NCBI GenBank assembly: GCA_964006375.1 | Contig: OZ023265.1 | Span: 167,982,533 to 168,046,532 of the forward strand | Reading direction: 5' to 3' | Length of the DNA stretch: 64,000 nucleotides | DNA from: Tillus elongatus | Lineage: Eukaryota; Arthropoda; Insecta; Coleoptera; Cleridae | In this document: piece after piece, positions 10,901 to 21,535 of the stretch | Position numbering within the stretch: the first letter of the stretch is position 1 | How the letters are laid out: every line of letters begins with the position of its first letter | The notes under the pieces: model-generated | Database searches by the model: none | Seen by the model: the letters and a program-made list of their open reading frames with translations, nothing else | Told to the model about the DNA's origin: nothing | Position numbers and translations under genes: made by a program

Positions 10901-13203
10901 GGACGCAACACACAATGATGGGGAATATAGTATGCATCAGATGGTTCCACAGCTACATCTGATACCAGAGACATATGGCCAGACTCATAATAATCCCTGA
11001 TAAACTCCGAATAGGACTTGTGCAACGCTGGATCCCTACTAAGACGTGCTTCCAGGGAGTAAAACCGCCTCAATGCAACACTGAAAGATTCTCCCAAACA
11101 CGGAGTACCCTCACGAAAGGGCATATTTAAAATATATCTCCCAGCACTATTTCGGTGCTGAGTCTTCTTGAAGATTTCCTCACATTTTTTATCTTCCGGA
11201 GACATAACTAAACCTTGTGGTACCTGTTCCAAGCTCCAAAACTGTTTCAAGGTATGATCCAAGTCGACCAACGTGCATAAACTATTCACAACAGAATGAG
11301 ACTTTGACTGTTCTACACTGCCCATAAGCACCCAACCAAAAACAGTATTGATGGCCACTGGTGCACCTCGAGGCCCTCTCTTTATTCCAGGTCTAACCAC
11401 ATGAGCATAAACGTCAGTACCCAACAAAATTTCAATGTCCCCTGGTATACCAAACTCTGAATCTGCCAACTCTAAGTTCTGAATATGTTGCCAGTGGCAC
11501 TGCTCAATTTTAGCAGAAGGGATCTTGGAACAAATGTTCGGAATCACAATCATGTCCAACTCTAACTTTGTTGGCTCATAAATGGACTCTACTCGACATT
11601 TGAGAGTGCCTTGGCTAGCAAGCGAGCTCATTTGGTTCAAGCCTTGAACCATCACTGAACGAGATGAGGTGTTGAGCCCCAATTTTTCAACACACTGCTG
11701 CGAAATGAAATTAGCCTCACTCGCACAATCCAGGAGAGCTCGACATCTCCTAACCTTTCCATTTTTATCTCGTACTAATAGCATTATAGTTGCCAGTAAC
11801 ACGGACTGTTCCCTTTTTACCACACTTGCCAACACACGCAATTGCTCTGCACCTTGTGGCTCTTCCACAGGTGGCTTGTTTGAGTCACTCTCATCTCCCG
11901 ATGCCGGTGCTTTTGGGAAGTGCAATAATGTATGATGGTGTTTATTACATACACGACAACTTGATGACTTGCACTCCCTGCTGGCATGCGAGTTTGATAA
12001 ACAGTTAAAACAAAGATTATTCTTTTTTGCGAACGTATACCGTTTATGAGAGGATAAAGATAGAAATCCATCACACTTGAGCATGGGGTGCTCCTCCTTA
12101 CAATAAGCACATACAAGCTTTGTGCTGGTAACAAAGGACGAAGCGGGCCTAGCAGTGGTTGCTGAAACATGCTGCCTTCTATTAGTCACATAATTGGAAG
12201 TTAAGGCAGTTGTCTCCATTGCTTTACACTGCTTTTCCAAGAATCTACATAAACTACTAAAACTGGGAATGTCCGATTCGCAAAACTCAAGCTCAAATTT
12301 TTGCTTAAGACTCATATCCACCTTTTGCAGCAACATGTTGAATTTAGTGAAATCCCACATGTCATGTTCAAACTGCTTCAACGCTTCCAAATTTTCACTG
12401 AATACAGACAACAACGTTCGTAGGGAAGAAGCAGATTCACTATTTGCTTTGGGGGCCTGTACAATACCCTGCCAATAATTGGTCAACAAAACCCGGGTAT
12501 TGTGATACCTTGAGACCAGAGACTTGAATGCAATCCCATAATTGCTTCCCGTTAGCGGTAAATTTTTGATGAGGCCAGCTGCATCCTTCACTAACGAAGC
12601 ACTCAAATATTGGAACTTTTCAATATCTGACAATGATTCGTTCTCATGAATCATTGTTTTAAACAGATCATAAAAGGTTGGCCAGTTTTTCCAATTTCCA
12701 TCGAATTTTGGCATTTCGATTTTCGGTAACCTCAAATGTCTGTTTAAATTTGAAGTTGACATAATCGCGTTTGCGTTCGTTACTTCCTTTTCACTGAGAG
12801 ATCGAGCGTTCGATGATTTGACAGAACACCGCGACTTACTCGATGCTCGACTCGATTTCGAACCACCGTGAAAAACGGATCGAGCTTGATTCTCAGCGGC
12901 TTTATTTGCATAACCTCTCAGTTCTCGATAGATAGTTTTTATAGAGTATTGCAGTTCATCGAATTTGTTCTGCATTTCATGCTCGCTCTCCAACTCTGAT
13001 CGATCAACTACGGACACGATGTCCAAATGCAATGAATCAAATAGATTGACCAACTCATTCAACGCCTCAAAACGAACCTCAAATCTATTCAACCTATCTA
13101 AATCCACTACTGCGTCTATTTTGACCTGTTGAGCCACGTGCAATATGGCTTCTACTCGTCTATAAATGCTTTCGCGCTTATTTTTCAGCTGAATCAACTC
13201 CAT
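7987..13203 (-). CDS. BEL/Pao gag-pol polyprotein, 1738 aa
   Basis: Single frame encoding capsid and replication enzymes of the retrotransposon. Domains in order: coiled N-terminal region (1-150); DUF1759 gag domain (about 155-310, MPKFDGNWKNWPTFYDLF); Cys/His zinc knuckles (365-428); retroviral-type aspartyl protease (about 465-640, active-site segment LLDCASE with Asp492); reverse transcriptase (about 770-930, ADIRQMYRQI and YVDD at 898-901); the Pao-type A17/RNase H region (about 990-1200, FCDASERGYA, Asp1149, DCASRG); HHCC integrase zinc finger (about 1370-1425); integrase core with Asp1453, Asp1519 and Glu1561; DUF5641 C-terminal domain (about 1640-1738). All catalytic residues I can judge are present. 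The start at 13203 is the first ATG after the primer site. The length is normal for the family, so it may still be active. Confidence 0.96.
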   Translation of the reverse strand: MELIQLKNKRESIYRRVEAILHVAQQVKIDAVVDLDRLNRFEVRFEALNELVNLFDSLHLDIVSVVDRSELESEHEMQNKFDELQYSIKTIYRELRGYANKAAENQARSVFHGGSKSSRASSKSRCSVKSSNARSLSEKEVTNANAIMSTSNLNRHLRLPKIEMPKFDGNWKNWPTFYDLFKTMIHENESLSDIEKFQYLSASLVKDAAGLIKNLPLTGSNYGIAFKSLVSRYHNTRVLLTNYWQGIVQAPKANSESASSLRTLLSVFSENLEALKQFEHDMWDFTKFNMLLQKVDMSLKQKFELEFCESDIPSFSSLCRFLEKQCKAMETTALTSNYVTNRRQHVSATTARPASSFVTSTKLVCAYCKEEHPMLKCDGFLSLSSHKRYTFAKKNNLCFNCLSNSHASRECKSSSCRVCNKHHHTLLHFPKAPASGDESDSNKPPVEEPQGAEQLRVLASVVKREQSVLLATIMLLVRDKNGKVRRCRALLDCASEANFISQQCVEKLGLNTSSRSVMVQGLNQMSSLASQGTLKCRVESIYEPTKLELDMIVIPNICSKIPSAKIEQCHWQHIQNLELADSEFGIPGDIEILLGTDVYAHVVRPGIKRGPRGAPVAINTVFGWVLMGSVEQSKSHSVVNSLCTLVDLDHTLKQFWSLEQVPQGLVMSPEDKKCEEIFKKTQHRNSAGRYILNMPFREGTPCLGESFSVALRRFYSLEARLSRDPALHKSYSEFIRDYYESGHMSLVSDVAVEPSDAYYIPHHCVLRPHSLSTKLRVVFDASSKSTNGVSLNDTLLVGAKLQTDIATVLLKFRSNKIAFTADIRQMYRQILVVDNHRDYQRILWRFSKGEPVQKYRLNTVTYGVSSSPHMAIRTMMQLCDDEESSFPLAAKLVRSDLYVDDVVSGVDSLSEAFELQRQLIGLFAKGGFELKKWASNNSKLLSTVSADSQQPRSLDLNDPSVLKILGLQWCPIGDTFSFNVEPIDRPCTKRNLLSELARIYDPLGFLSPVTLLAKYLMQCLWEQKVGWDDKPSKDIVGQWSQYKSQLSALAGLSIPRGVKHDNIISTELHGFCDASERGYAAVVYLRQVSEEGQVWINFLCAKSKVSPLKRISIPRLELCGCLLLAKLLEFVCRVYEGRFEFNSMYAWSDSMVALAWIKSSSNRWKTFIGNRVASIQEKIPPESWHHVSGQENPADCASRGMLPSGFCEHPLWWAGPAWLKLARENWPKSLRFEPPEECLAEQRTLPVLVTLANEEWLSKLLNRFSHLRKIQGVVVYCQRFVRNCRVSPSDRTTASLTATELQEALHMLIKCAQGEVFQREIASLVKGERCARAINKLAPFLDTEGILRVGGRLRQADVPVEVKHPILLPRSHRLTELIIAHTHHVNLHPGPRTLLHLLSQQFWILSPRRAIHHVLSRCYRCFRVNPTPMAPMMSDLPVARVSQLKPFSHSGVDFAGPVFVTQGRYRGVRKVKAYICLFVCMATKALHLEVVSDLSAEAFLAALRRFVARRGRCDNLYSDRGTNFVGSNKQLLNYAKGAADACTIKWHFNPPSAPHFGGLWEAGVRSVKTHLRRVIGLQILTFEEMSTLLAQVESVLNSRPLCSASTDPNDLLALSPGHFLTMEPLGAPPDADLTLLSMNRLSRWQLVQRIHQDFWRRWKNEYLHTLQQRGKWDTVQTSPPIGALVVIKDETSSPLVWKLGRIMQLYPGRDGIARVAQVRTSSGTFDRPLTKLCLLPSQ

Positions 13204-13435
13204 TGTTCAACGCAAAAAATTCCTAAACGCGATTTAAACACTATGCAAACGTGATTTCAACAATATGCAATTCGAGTATGTACCTAGTTATATACAAGCA
13301 ATAACGTCACCTTGAAATTAAATGACTCAACACGGCAATAAACAATTACAAATTTACTAGACTAAAGGAAACAAGTAAAATTACTTCAAAAAATGGACTG
13401 TATCAACTAATAACAAAACAAAACAACTATAAAAA

Positions 13436-13452
13436 TCCGGCTCGAAGGACCA
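13436..13452 (-). promoter_or_regulatory. Primer binding site, tRNA-Tyr type
   Basis: Minus strand TGGTCCTTCGAGCCGGA, two bases inside the 5' LTR. It is complementary over 17 nt to a tRNA 3' end reading ...CTCGAAGGACCA, which fits animal tRNA-Tyr (acceptor stem CCTTCGA/TCGAAGG). The tRNA identity comes from general knowledge of tRNA sequences. Confidence 0.8.
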
Positions 13453-13454
13453 AA

Positions 13455-13876
13455 TGTAAATACCACGTGTATTTATTTTATAATGAATAACAAAAAAAAC
13501 AGAACAAATAGGGCACTGACAATAAGCAAAGTTACCTACCTTTATTCTCCAATAATGCAGGAACATAAGCTTCGTTTTTCTGTATTCACACACAACACCT
13601 CTAGGGACCTCGTGTCTCCCAAAGGACTTACAAACAAAATGGATATTTAGAGACCTCGTGTCTCTTCAAGGGGTTGAAAACAATTCGCTTTCTCGAGACC
13701 TCTTGCCTCTTCAAGGACTCAAAAACAAGTGGCAGAGGGATGCAAGCTTCTCTCCCTTCTCTCATTCTTCTTCCCCCTCTCTGGTCTTCTGGCGGAAACC
13801 ATTAGTAACACTTACTCTATGTCAGTGTAGCGCGCGACATTTGAATTTAAAAGTGACAGAACAACGAGCATGAACA
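13455..13876 (-). repeat. 5' LTR of the BEL/Pao element
   Basis: 422 bp, same ends and sequence as the other LTR apart from one A. In the element's own orientation this LTR would carry the promoter. Confidence 0.95.
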
Positions 13877-14383
13877 ACTAATAATAATTATTTTAAAGAA
13901 AAATTGGACTCTGAACTTAAACGGGCAGTTTTTATTATCAAGAAAAAATGTTTGTTATATTATATGAAAATGATTACCCACATTTGAATAATAATTATTA
14001 AAGCAAAACAATGTTTAGGTTGAATTACTTTCTTAATGCTATAAATTTGAGCAGTCACATGAAAAGATAATGATAAAAACATAACTGAAGGAAATTTTTA
14101 TAAAATAAAAATAAATAAATTAAAATGTCATGGCCTTCTTAACTGACTCGTTCCTGCCCAGAACATTTTTTTAAATGTGAAGGGACTCAATAAATGTTCG
14201 ATATTTGCTACAGAAAAAACTCACTTTTTCCTTGTGTTAAGTTACTACATTTGATTAGGGATAAACTTGGGCTTGACTTTACCATTTCCATTCCGATATT
14301 AAGCAGGACTTATCCAGATAAAGCCCAAAGTGCTGCAAAATAGATTGATTGAACCATATAGCAACCATTTGTTCGCTAATCAT

Positions 14384-14738
14384 GTGTGTGTTTTGTTTCT
14401 TTAACGTCGGCCTATTTCCGCGACTATGGCCAATCACCGACGCCAGGGAGCAGTTTCACCTCACTATCCTGGAAATTTTTCCGAACCCCTGCCTTTCTGT
14501 AAGGAGGGTGGGGATCTTTAACGTGCCCAACATCGCATGGACACGGGACCGACGGCTTTACGCCCCCTCCGAAGGGCGGAACGTGCAGACATTCAACTTG
14601 CTCAAATACAATGCCAGAACCTCGGTTGATGTTAACGTTACAGTTTGTACTGAAAAAGTGAAAGGAGAACCCTGGGATCGAATCCAGTACCCTTCGATTC
14701 AGAGGCACACGTTCTTGCCCCTGAACCACTGAGGCTCT
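14384..14738 (-). mobile_element. tRNA-derived SINE, family A, copy 1
   Basis: Minus-orientation copy of a roughly 355-bp SINE with pol III A and B boxes in its head and a tail ending in caaaacacacac. The 12-bp sequence ttcgctaatcat flanks it on both sides (14372-14383 and 14739-14750), which fixes its ends exactly. Confidence 0.93.
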
Positions 14739-14750
14739 TTCGCTAATCAT

Positions 14751-15423
14751 TCGTTAGTTAATTATGAATAAACATAAATTCAGCTCAAACTTTAGAGGTA
14801 GATTCACAGATTGCCAGACATAAGCTTTGATAATCTCTGGATTTTTCGACGTAAACTTATATAGGCCCGGTAAGACTTCATCTTAAGCTTACACAAAGCA
14901 AGAAAGTAATGTAAAAGAAAGGTCTTAGGCTTAAGCTCAAAAAGAAAGGGCAGGAAAGGCCGCGGCAATCAAACAGAAAAACACGCTGTAAATTATGACA
15001 CGATATAAAAACGAGAGTCTCGCTTACCATTCATGACAAATGGGGCCTTTTTACACACCACAATATACTGTGATTTTAGTTAGAGCACCGAACTTTTTCT
15101 GCACCCAGAGATTGATTATTTGCAGTCTCAGGAAGATCTCTGTCTCTGAAGTCGAGTAACCCATTGAAATAATACTTTCAAAGACGGACCAATTTATTCT
15201 CTTTATTGCGAGGTTTCTAATGCATAAAAAATTAAATGACAGTTGGCGATTCAACCGCGCCCAGTATTCCTATATTTTCAAATAAATAGCCCATTGTATT
15301 TGACTGTCAGGAAATTCATCTGCTCACTGGCTATTTATATTTCAAAGAATTAAGGTATTTTATTTGAAACGATGGTTTTGTTTCTGATACATTTGTAGTT
15401 AAATCCTTTTTATTATATTCTAT
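14751..15423. other. Intron sequence, no feature seen
   Basis: No convincing coding or repeat signature in this stretch of the GPDM intron. Confidence 0.5.
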
Positions 15424-17163
15424 CGGGTGGGATGGTATCTCTGTCAAACTGCTTCTTCACCTTCCTAACTGGGTTCTTGAAATCTTGGCAGATGCAATTA
15501 ATAGTTCGATTGTAACAGGATCTTTTCCTTCGTCTCTGAAAATGGCTAGAGTAATTCTTGCATATAAAGGAGGTGAAACAGATTCTCCAAATAGTTTTCG
15601 TGCTCTGTCTCTACTTCCTACCATCTCTAAAATAGTTGAGAAATTAATTAAAAATAGAATGCAGGTATTTCTTTGTAAACACAAGATCCTAACACCTTCC
15701 CAGTTTGGATATCAACCTAAAAAAGGTACAAATGATGCAATATTTTCTTTTCTTGAAAATCTGTACATTTCACTGAATAACAATCAGGTGGCTGCGGCAG
15801 TGTTCTATGATCTCACTAAAGCATTTGATTGTGTTGACCATGGGATACTGTTACGCAAGCTTCCTACTTATGGCTTTAGGGGGACTTTGCTTGAATGGTT
15901 GAGGTCCTATTTATCTGATCGTCAGCAGAGTGTTCAACTTGGTCATATTAGCTCTGGGTACCAACATATTCACCATGGTGTTCCGCAGGGGTCTGTTCTT
16001 GGCCCACTGCTGTTTTTACTTTATATTAATGGCCTGTCTATGTTGAAAATTAAGGGTCATATGACTATCTATGCTGATGATATAACCATCTTGTGGAGTA
16101 GTGATAGTGTTGGAGCACTGGAGTGCACTGTGACAGAGGATATGAAGATGATAGAAAACTGGTTTATATCAAATCTGTTAACTTTGAATGTCTCTAAGAC
16201 TAATATCATGCATTTTAAATGTAGTCTGCCTGCTGTGACTCTAGCAGCTGAGGAACTTGGAAACGAGAGCTGTGTTAGGTTTTTGGGACTATACATTGAT
16301 CAATCGTTAAAATTTGAAACACATATAAATCATCTAAGAAGCTTTCATCAGGTCGTCACACACTAAGAGTTGTTTTAAAAAGCTTGGACAAGAGTACATC
16401 TAGAAGTGTTTACTTCTCAGTTGTGGAGTCCCATCTAAGACATGGCATTTGTTACTGGGGCTCTTGTGCAGGTTATCTTTTCAATTCTGTATTTATTCTG
16501 CAGAAAAGAGCTATCAGATATTTGTGTGGGGTTAGTGTCCGTGACTCTTGTAGACCTTTATTTGTTTCTGAGCGGATATTGACCCTACCGTCTCTGTTTG
16601 TTTTGGAGACTGCATGCCTTATGCATGAAAAATATAAAGATGAAATCAGGTCAGTGTCTTCTCGTGATACAAGACAAAAGAACTGCATTCCTCTTCCTAT
16701 ACCGTCCACATCATTATTAAAGAGGTCATTAATATATAATAGTAAAAAGATATTTAACCAGATACCACTAAACTTGAGGAGGATTGGTGACATTGAAATT
16801 TTTAGGAAAGAGCTTAAGGAATTTTTAATTGGAAAATGTTATTATTCAATAGATGAATTTTGTAATGATGCACTACTGTGACAGATTCGATTGGTTGTTT
16901 TCATTTGGGCTGCTTTCTATATATTGTGTGTTTTTATTATATTGTTAGTTAGCTGTGTATTTATGTTTATATTGTTTTTTATATTGTTATTTATATATAG
17001 TTATACTAGTTACATATGCACTTATATTACTATTTGTTGTGAACTTATATTTTTGTGTTTTTATCTTTTGACAACTTTTACTTTTATATGTTAACACTTT
17101 GCTTGTCAATAAGATTTTTATCTTTGGACAATAAAGCACCTATCTATCTATCTATCTATCTAT
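15424..17163 (+). pseudogene. Non-LTR retrotransposon remnant with RT and (CTAT)n tail
   Basis: 5'-truncated LINE. Coding begins inside the element with SGWDGISVKLL and runs to 16366, then shifts frame and continues at 16384-16881. RT blocks: SLLPTISKIVEKL, DLTKAFDCVDH, HGVPQGSVLGP, LLYING and YADD, so the catalytic residues are present. The C-terminal part has LQKRAIRYL and ILTLPSLF blocks and a last block ending near FLIGKCYYS. An AT-rich 3' untranslated region follows and ends in an aataaa signal and a (CTAT)n tail at 17140-17163, typical of LINEs that prime on short tandem repeats. The frameshift makes it inactive. Sense to the GPDM gene. Confidence 0.88.
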
Positions 17164-17827
17164 ATACCTCTTGAAAATATCTAAGGGGAGGTCAGACGTG
17201 TGTTACCAAAAATAATATAGCAAATTTTCGTATATTTTTATGAAGAAAGTTTATTCGCTCTAAATAAAATCGAGAAAAATATAGCAGCTATAGAGAACTC
17301 TCAAACATTTTGTCAGACAATTAAAACTGTATAACAGCTAAAAAAAGTCGATCTTAATACTGTATAGTCCAGATATGGCCTCCAGTGACTACCTATTTGG
17401 AAATTTACCACAGTTTGGGCACATTTTGATGAGAAACCGAAATAATATTTTTTAAGGGTATCAAACTGTTACTAAAACGATGTAATAAGTGCATTGATGT
17501 TGGGGGGAACCATATTGAAAAATAATATTTAATTGTGAGTCTACGATGTTTCTTTCATACGGAGTCAGGTTGAGAAATTTAGCGGCTTACTTCGTATTTA
17601 ACTCTTTTAATTCCGTTTTTAATTGAAGTCACTGTATATTGTCTTCTTACAGCATTTTGTTAGCTTTATTGGAAGACGTCTTAAATAAACAATTAACGTC
17701 TAATATTTCCTATGCTTTATAATAAATTTAATTGGTGTTTTTTTAGAAACTAAATATTTATTTTTGTTTAATAAATTATTATTATTATTATTCTATTACT
17801 ATAACTGAATCAAATTTCTTCTTTTAG
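17164..17827. other. 3' end of the GPDM intron
   Basis: AT-rich DNA ending in a polypyrimidine stretch and the ttttag acceptor just before 17828. No other feature seen. Confidence 0.6.
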
Positions 17828-17962
17828 ATGATGTCAGCTATCAAGTCGGGCCATGTTGCTTATTCACGATTTGCAAGAATAGCTGAACTAGAAGAACAGA
17901 AACATGAAAAAGAAATGCTGAAAAAAAAGATTACTGTGGAACGTAGTGGAGGAGGTGTATAA
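17828..17962 (+). CDS. GPD2: Mitochondrial glycerol-3-phosphate dehydrogenase, last coding exon
   Basis: 45 codons including the TAA stop, phase 0 at its start. The peptide begins MMSAIKSGHVAYSRFARI and ends in VERSGGGV, the conserved tail of this enzyme family (vertebrate forms read LMSAIQKG...SGSRL and end in a CGGL-type tail). Joined to exon A or B it completes the C-terminal EF-hand and its following helix. The intron before it is 15,672 bp (2156-17827) and carries the BEL element, two LINEs and a SINE. Two AATAAA signals follow at 17975-17980 and 18009-18014. Confidence 0.9.
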   Translation: MMSAIKSGHVAYSRFARIAELEEQKHEKEMLKKKITVERSGGGV

Positions 17963-17974
17963 GTGAGATACGAG

Positions 17975-18014
17975 AATAAATCAACATATCATTCAAAACT
18001 TATTTATAAATAAA
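17975..18014 (+). terminator. Polyadenylation signals of the GPDM gene
   Basis: AATAAA at 17975-17980 and again at 18009-18014, just downstream of the stop codon. Which one is used cannot be told from sequence. Confidence 0.6.
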
Positions 18015-18384
18015 ATTTGATAGAGAGATTTTCATGATTGTCCAAAATAAGTTGCTAGGTTTTTTTATAAAGTGAGTACTGTGTACATAGTCGATTTATT
18101 ATAATAATGACATTATTTGGTAGCTTATTGCTACCAAAATACAGGTGCAACAACGAGCGTACTGCACGGAACATTTATTTGATTGTCTAATGTTATGGAG
18201 ACAGCTCACACACAAGGGGGTACCCGAAAGAAACCGAACCTATTTGTTTTAAATGTATTTATTTATTTTAAAACCAAAAACTTTCAATCCCCTTCAAGTA
18301 CTGCTACGGATTCCTGCTACTAACTATCTGAAAGGTCAAAATCACAATTCCCCAACAAGCAGCGGAGGCCTAAGCAAAGCTTGA

Positions 18385-18882
18385 GCATAGAGACATCTCA
18401 GAGGGGTTCGGGTGTTCGGTAACACTTTCCGGCATTGCAGATAACAGTTGCTGCATATAATTTCATTTTCATCCATTCTCCCTACACTATTTCGTAGATA
18501 TCCAAAAGTTTTTTTAAGTTTGCTATAAACTCTGACAGTTTCTGCTTACTACTTTCAAACTTCATATCTCTCAATTTTCTTTGGTAATCGACTTGAGCTG
18601 ACAAGCCCTTTCTTGTAGGTGCTTTCTAACGCCAAGTACATGTCTCTGACTGTCTTCTTATCTATGATTGTTTGCAGCGCACTATCTGATAACCACTGCA
18701 TGATAATATTGCGTGCTTTGCTATCCTTTTTCTTGAACTCTTCACTATCACGTTCCTATTCCGACATGTCTTCTATAGCTTTACTAACCTCTTTTTGTTC
18801 CAACATAATTTTCAATCTAAAGGCCCAAATTGAAAATCCTGTGCCGTTGAATGGCTGTTAACTGCATTCTTTCTGCCTCCAT
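18385..18882 (-). pseudogene. Ty1/copia gag fragment (UBN2-type), broken
   Basis: From an ATG at 18882 the minus strand reads MEAERMQLTAIQPFNGTGF, the usual start of an insect copia Gag, then WAFRLKIMLEQKEV, DSALQTIIDKKTVRDMY and, after a frameshift, VDYQRKLRDMKFESSKQ and LSEFIANLKKLLD. An in-frame stop follows DMSE, and at least two frameshifts are present. No protease, integrase, RT or LTR of this element is visible, so only a leader-plus-gag piece survives. Gag would package the element RNA; here it is dead. Confidence 0.7.
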
Positions 18883-18978
18883 TTTCCGTGTCAATTGTAC
18901 CCAACACATGACTAACAACTGACAATTTTCTGAACTTACAGTGTGTTTCACAGTTTCCAACATCTTTCCAAAATCACT

Positions 18979-20980
18979 AGATAGATAGATATTGTACCAA
19001 AGCTGTTACAAAAACAGATGTACTTGTCAATAAAAATATAACACATATACACAAATGACCAAAACAATACATAATAAGAACAAAGTATGCACAAAGTAGG
19101 AAAACACAAGTTATAAAAAGCAGGGTAATAACAGACATCTTAACAAGTTAAAACATAAGTCACCAGTGTCAAAATACAGCAGATGCACCTTCCAAATCAT
19201 GAGACACAATTGCAAATGACCCTACCACTTAAAAGTTAAATATTCCTTAACCCAATAAAAACAATTTCTTAATAAAAATTCCTTAAGTTGGCGTTTGAAA
19301 TGGGTAACATTAACTATCTGCCTAATGATGATAGGCAAGTGATTATACAAATGGGCAGCAGCATTGTAAGGTGACCGCTCATAGCCAGCTGTGTGGTGGC
19401 TACTTATCTCAATGATGAGTCTATTTCTCGTGTCATAAGCACATACGTCCACATTAAATTTAAAACAGTGAAGATATAGTCTCACAGACATAATAACCTT
19501 TTAGATGTAGACGCAAGGAACAGTCAAGATGGAGTGTTGTCGAAAATAAGGCCAACAGCTAGCGTTCAGCTGAATACGAAACATAATTCTGACGATTCTC
19601 TTCTGTGCAACAAATAACCGCTCAATTTCAGTAGCACAACCCCAAGCAACAGTGTTGTAAGATAGTGCGGAATAAACAAGTGCATAGTACACAGACATCA
19701 ACACATGCTGATCCAACACACCCCTTAATCTCCCCAATGCAAAAAAAGATGAATTGAGTTTGCCACAAACCGAGTCTACCTGAAGGTTCCACGAAAGGTT
19801 ATTCTGTATAACAGAGGCCACGTAAGTCACAGACTCAGAAAAGTGAAGACCCATGGCCTCAATTGAATTGACAAAAGCATCCAAAAGAACCCTTCTCCTA
19901 GGAAAGTGGACAAGAACCGTTTTGTTCATGTTAATCAGAAGAAGATTCTTATGGCACCAGTCTCTAAAGCCAGTAACAATTTTATTAGTCGCCCCGAGAA
20001 GCCTACTAGGGGAAGTCGCTGAGATCACCAATGCAACATCGTCGGCGTACATTGTCACGTCGCAGTCGGCCATATGGACGGAAGGTCATTAACGTATGTC
20101 AGAAACATTAACGGCCCCAGGACTGATCCCTGCGAAACTCCACGCTCCAGAGGATATTCAGATGACAAAATCTGACTGATCTTCACCCTCATGAGCCTAC
20201 GTGATAGGTAGGACCTACGCCTTTCCAAAATTTGACCCCACACACATTGTTTCAAGTTTTCTTAACAGAAAATCGTGGCTAATGGTATCAAAGGCACGAC
20301 TCAAATCGAAAAACATTCCTATTACCCACTTACCGCTATCCAGGTTCCGATTTATATTCTGCAAGAGCCGATAAACAGCGGTCTGAGTGGAAAATCGCTG
20401 ACGAAAGCCATGCTGGCAATCTGACAGTAGACCATTAGCCGCATAAAAGGCAACTATTGCCTTAAATACAAGTTTTTCGAATATCTTAGCGAAAACACTA
20501 AGAATAGCAATGGGCCATAACTATCTATTGACTGCATATCGCCCTTCTTGTACAGTAAAATAACAAGAGCAATCTTAAGAAGAGTAGGAAAGCAGCCACT
20601 ATCTATAGACAGATTTATTACAAACAACAATGTGTGAAGCTACTGTTTTGATAATATATGTTGAAATGTCATCAGTGCCACGTGAATTGGATTTTTTTAT
20701 TGCAAAACTTCTTCAGCAGTTATCGGCTCCACAAATATAGATCTAATACAAGTCTGACCCAGGGTGCATCGATCAGGTAGTGTACCATAGTGTCTATCTA
20801 CACAATTCTCAGCCACAGAAAAAAGATACTCACCACACCTTTCAGCGATCTTCCGTTCTTCGCTGTAGAACCGACCATCGATTTCCAATGTTGTAGGATT
20901 TACCACTTTATTAGTGCGATTCAAGGTAGAATTTACAATTCCACAGTAGCCACAATATCCCTTGAAACTAGGCACATGAC
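18979..20980 (-). pseudogene. Non-LTR retrotransposon remnant (RT), minus strand
   Basis: LINE reading leftward, with a short (TATC)n tail (tagatagataga on the plus strand near 18982-18993). Pieces in coding order: a pre-RT region at 20975-20697 (ITAEEVLQ); degraded RT blocks at 20690-20260 including FDLSRAFDTISH; RT at 20255-20055 with GVSQGSVLGPL and VNDLPS; YADD and following blocks at 20073-19501 (MYADDVALV, LINMNKT); the C-terminal block at 19491-19222 with a YDTRN start and FLLRNCFYW near the end. Several frameshifts separate the pieces. It interrupts the mariner shell. Confidence 0.85.
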
Positions 20981-21225
20981 CTGTTGTTTTTCCGTAGTTT
21001 GGAAGTAGGTTTTAATAATACTCTACACCGTATTATTGTACTATCACTTGTATTAAAGAAAAATGAAAAATAAAAATGTACAATCCATACAAGGATACAT
21101 TCACCATCTTATACTACGCTAGACATAGACTGAGACAAACTTTACAGAGACTGGCAGAATTGTCAACATGATGAATATGATTCATAAGACAACATTTTCA
21201 TGCCTAAATATTCTGTTAGAGTTTG

Positions 21226-21535
21226 CTAAACTGAACTCCAAGTCACTCCAAACAACTCCACAACTTCGCCAATGGTCTGTCGTCGAGCTTCCAGGATGAT
21301 TTTGTAGTTTTTTTTTAACATTTTAATCGGTTTGAGCCATGGAAGGACGACTAGAGTGAGGTTTGTCATCAGTTGACTTTTCACCTTTTTGCAACGGGAA
21401 AACCACTCAAACACTTGAGTTTTCCCAATAGCATCATTTTTGCAGGCTTTATTTAACATTTCAAGAGTTTCTGCGCTGATATCTGAGCAAGAAGCAAAAC
21501 TTTACTGCTTCGCGCTGCTCACGAGAATCAGCTAT
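21226..21535 (-). pseudogene. Mariner transposase N-terminal fragment
   Basis: Minus strand encodes the paired-type DNA-binding half of a mariner transposase: an EQREAVKFCF-like start in one frame, then SAETLEMLNKACKNDA and KTQVFEWFSR, followed by RRQTIGEVVELFGVTWSSV, the second helix-turn-helix. The family's hallmark words (S-R-T-Q-V-F-E-W and LTIRELAEELGIS) are recognisable although diverged. The DD34D catalytic part is not found next to it. It lies inside the mariner terminal repeats. Confidence 0.75.

Larger units (their letters stand above)
7414..13876 (-). mobile_element. Complete BEL/Pao LTR retrotransposon
   Basis: A full element of 6463 bp in minus orientation. Two LTRs (7414-7836 and 13455-13876) begin TGTAAATACC and end ATGAACA on the plus strand and differ by about one A in an A-run, so the insertion is recent. 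The 5-bp sequence actaa is duplicated on both sides (7409-7413 and 13877-13881). A 17-nt primer binding site matching the 3' end of tRNA-Tyr lies next to the 5' LTR and a polypurine tract next to the 3' LTR. One uninterrupted gag-pol frame fills the interior; no separate env frame is seen. It is antisense within the GPDM intron. Confidence 0.97.

Noticed and set aside
11817..12170. Antisense and other-frame open stretches over the BEL gag-pol
   Set aside because: Shadows of the 1738-aa frame, which has continuous domain support.
14349..14750. 127- and 108-codon frames over the SINE (similar ones at 35266, 36288 and 36321)
   Set aside because: They coincide with SINE copies, recur wherever the SINE occurs and are explained by the repeat.
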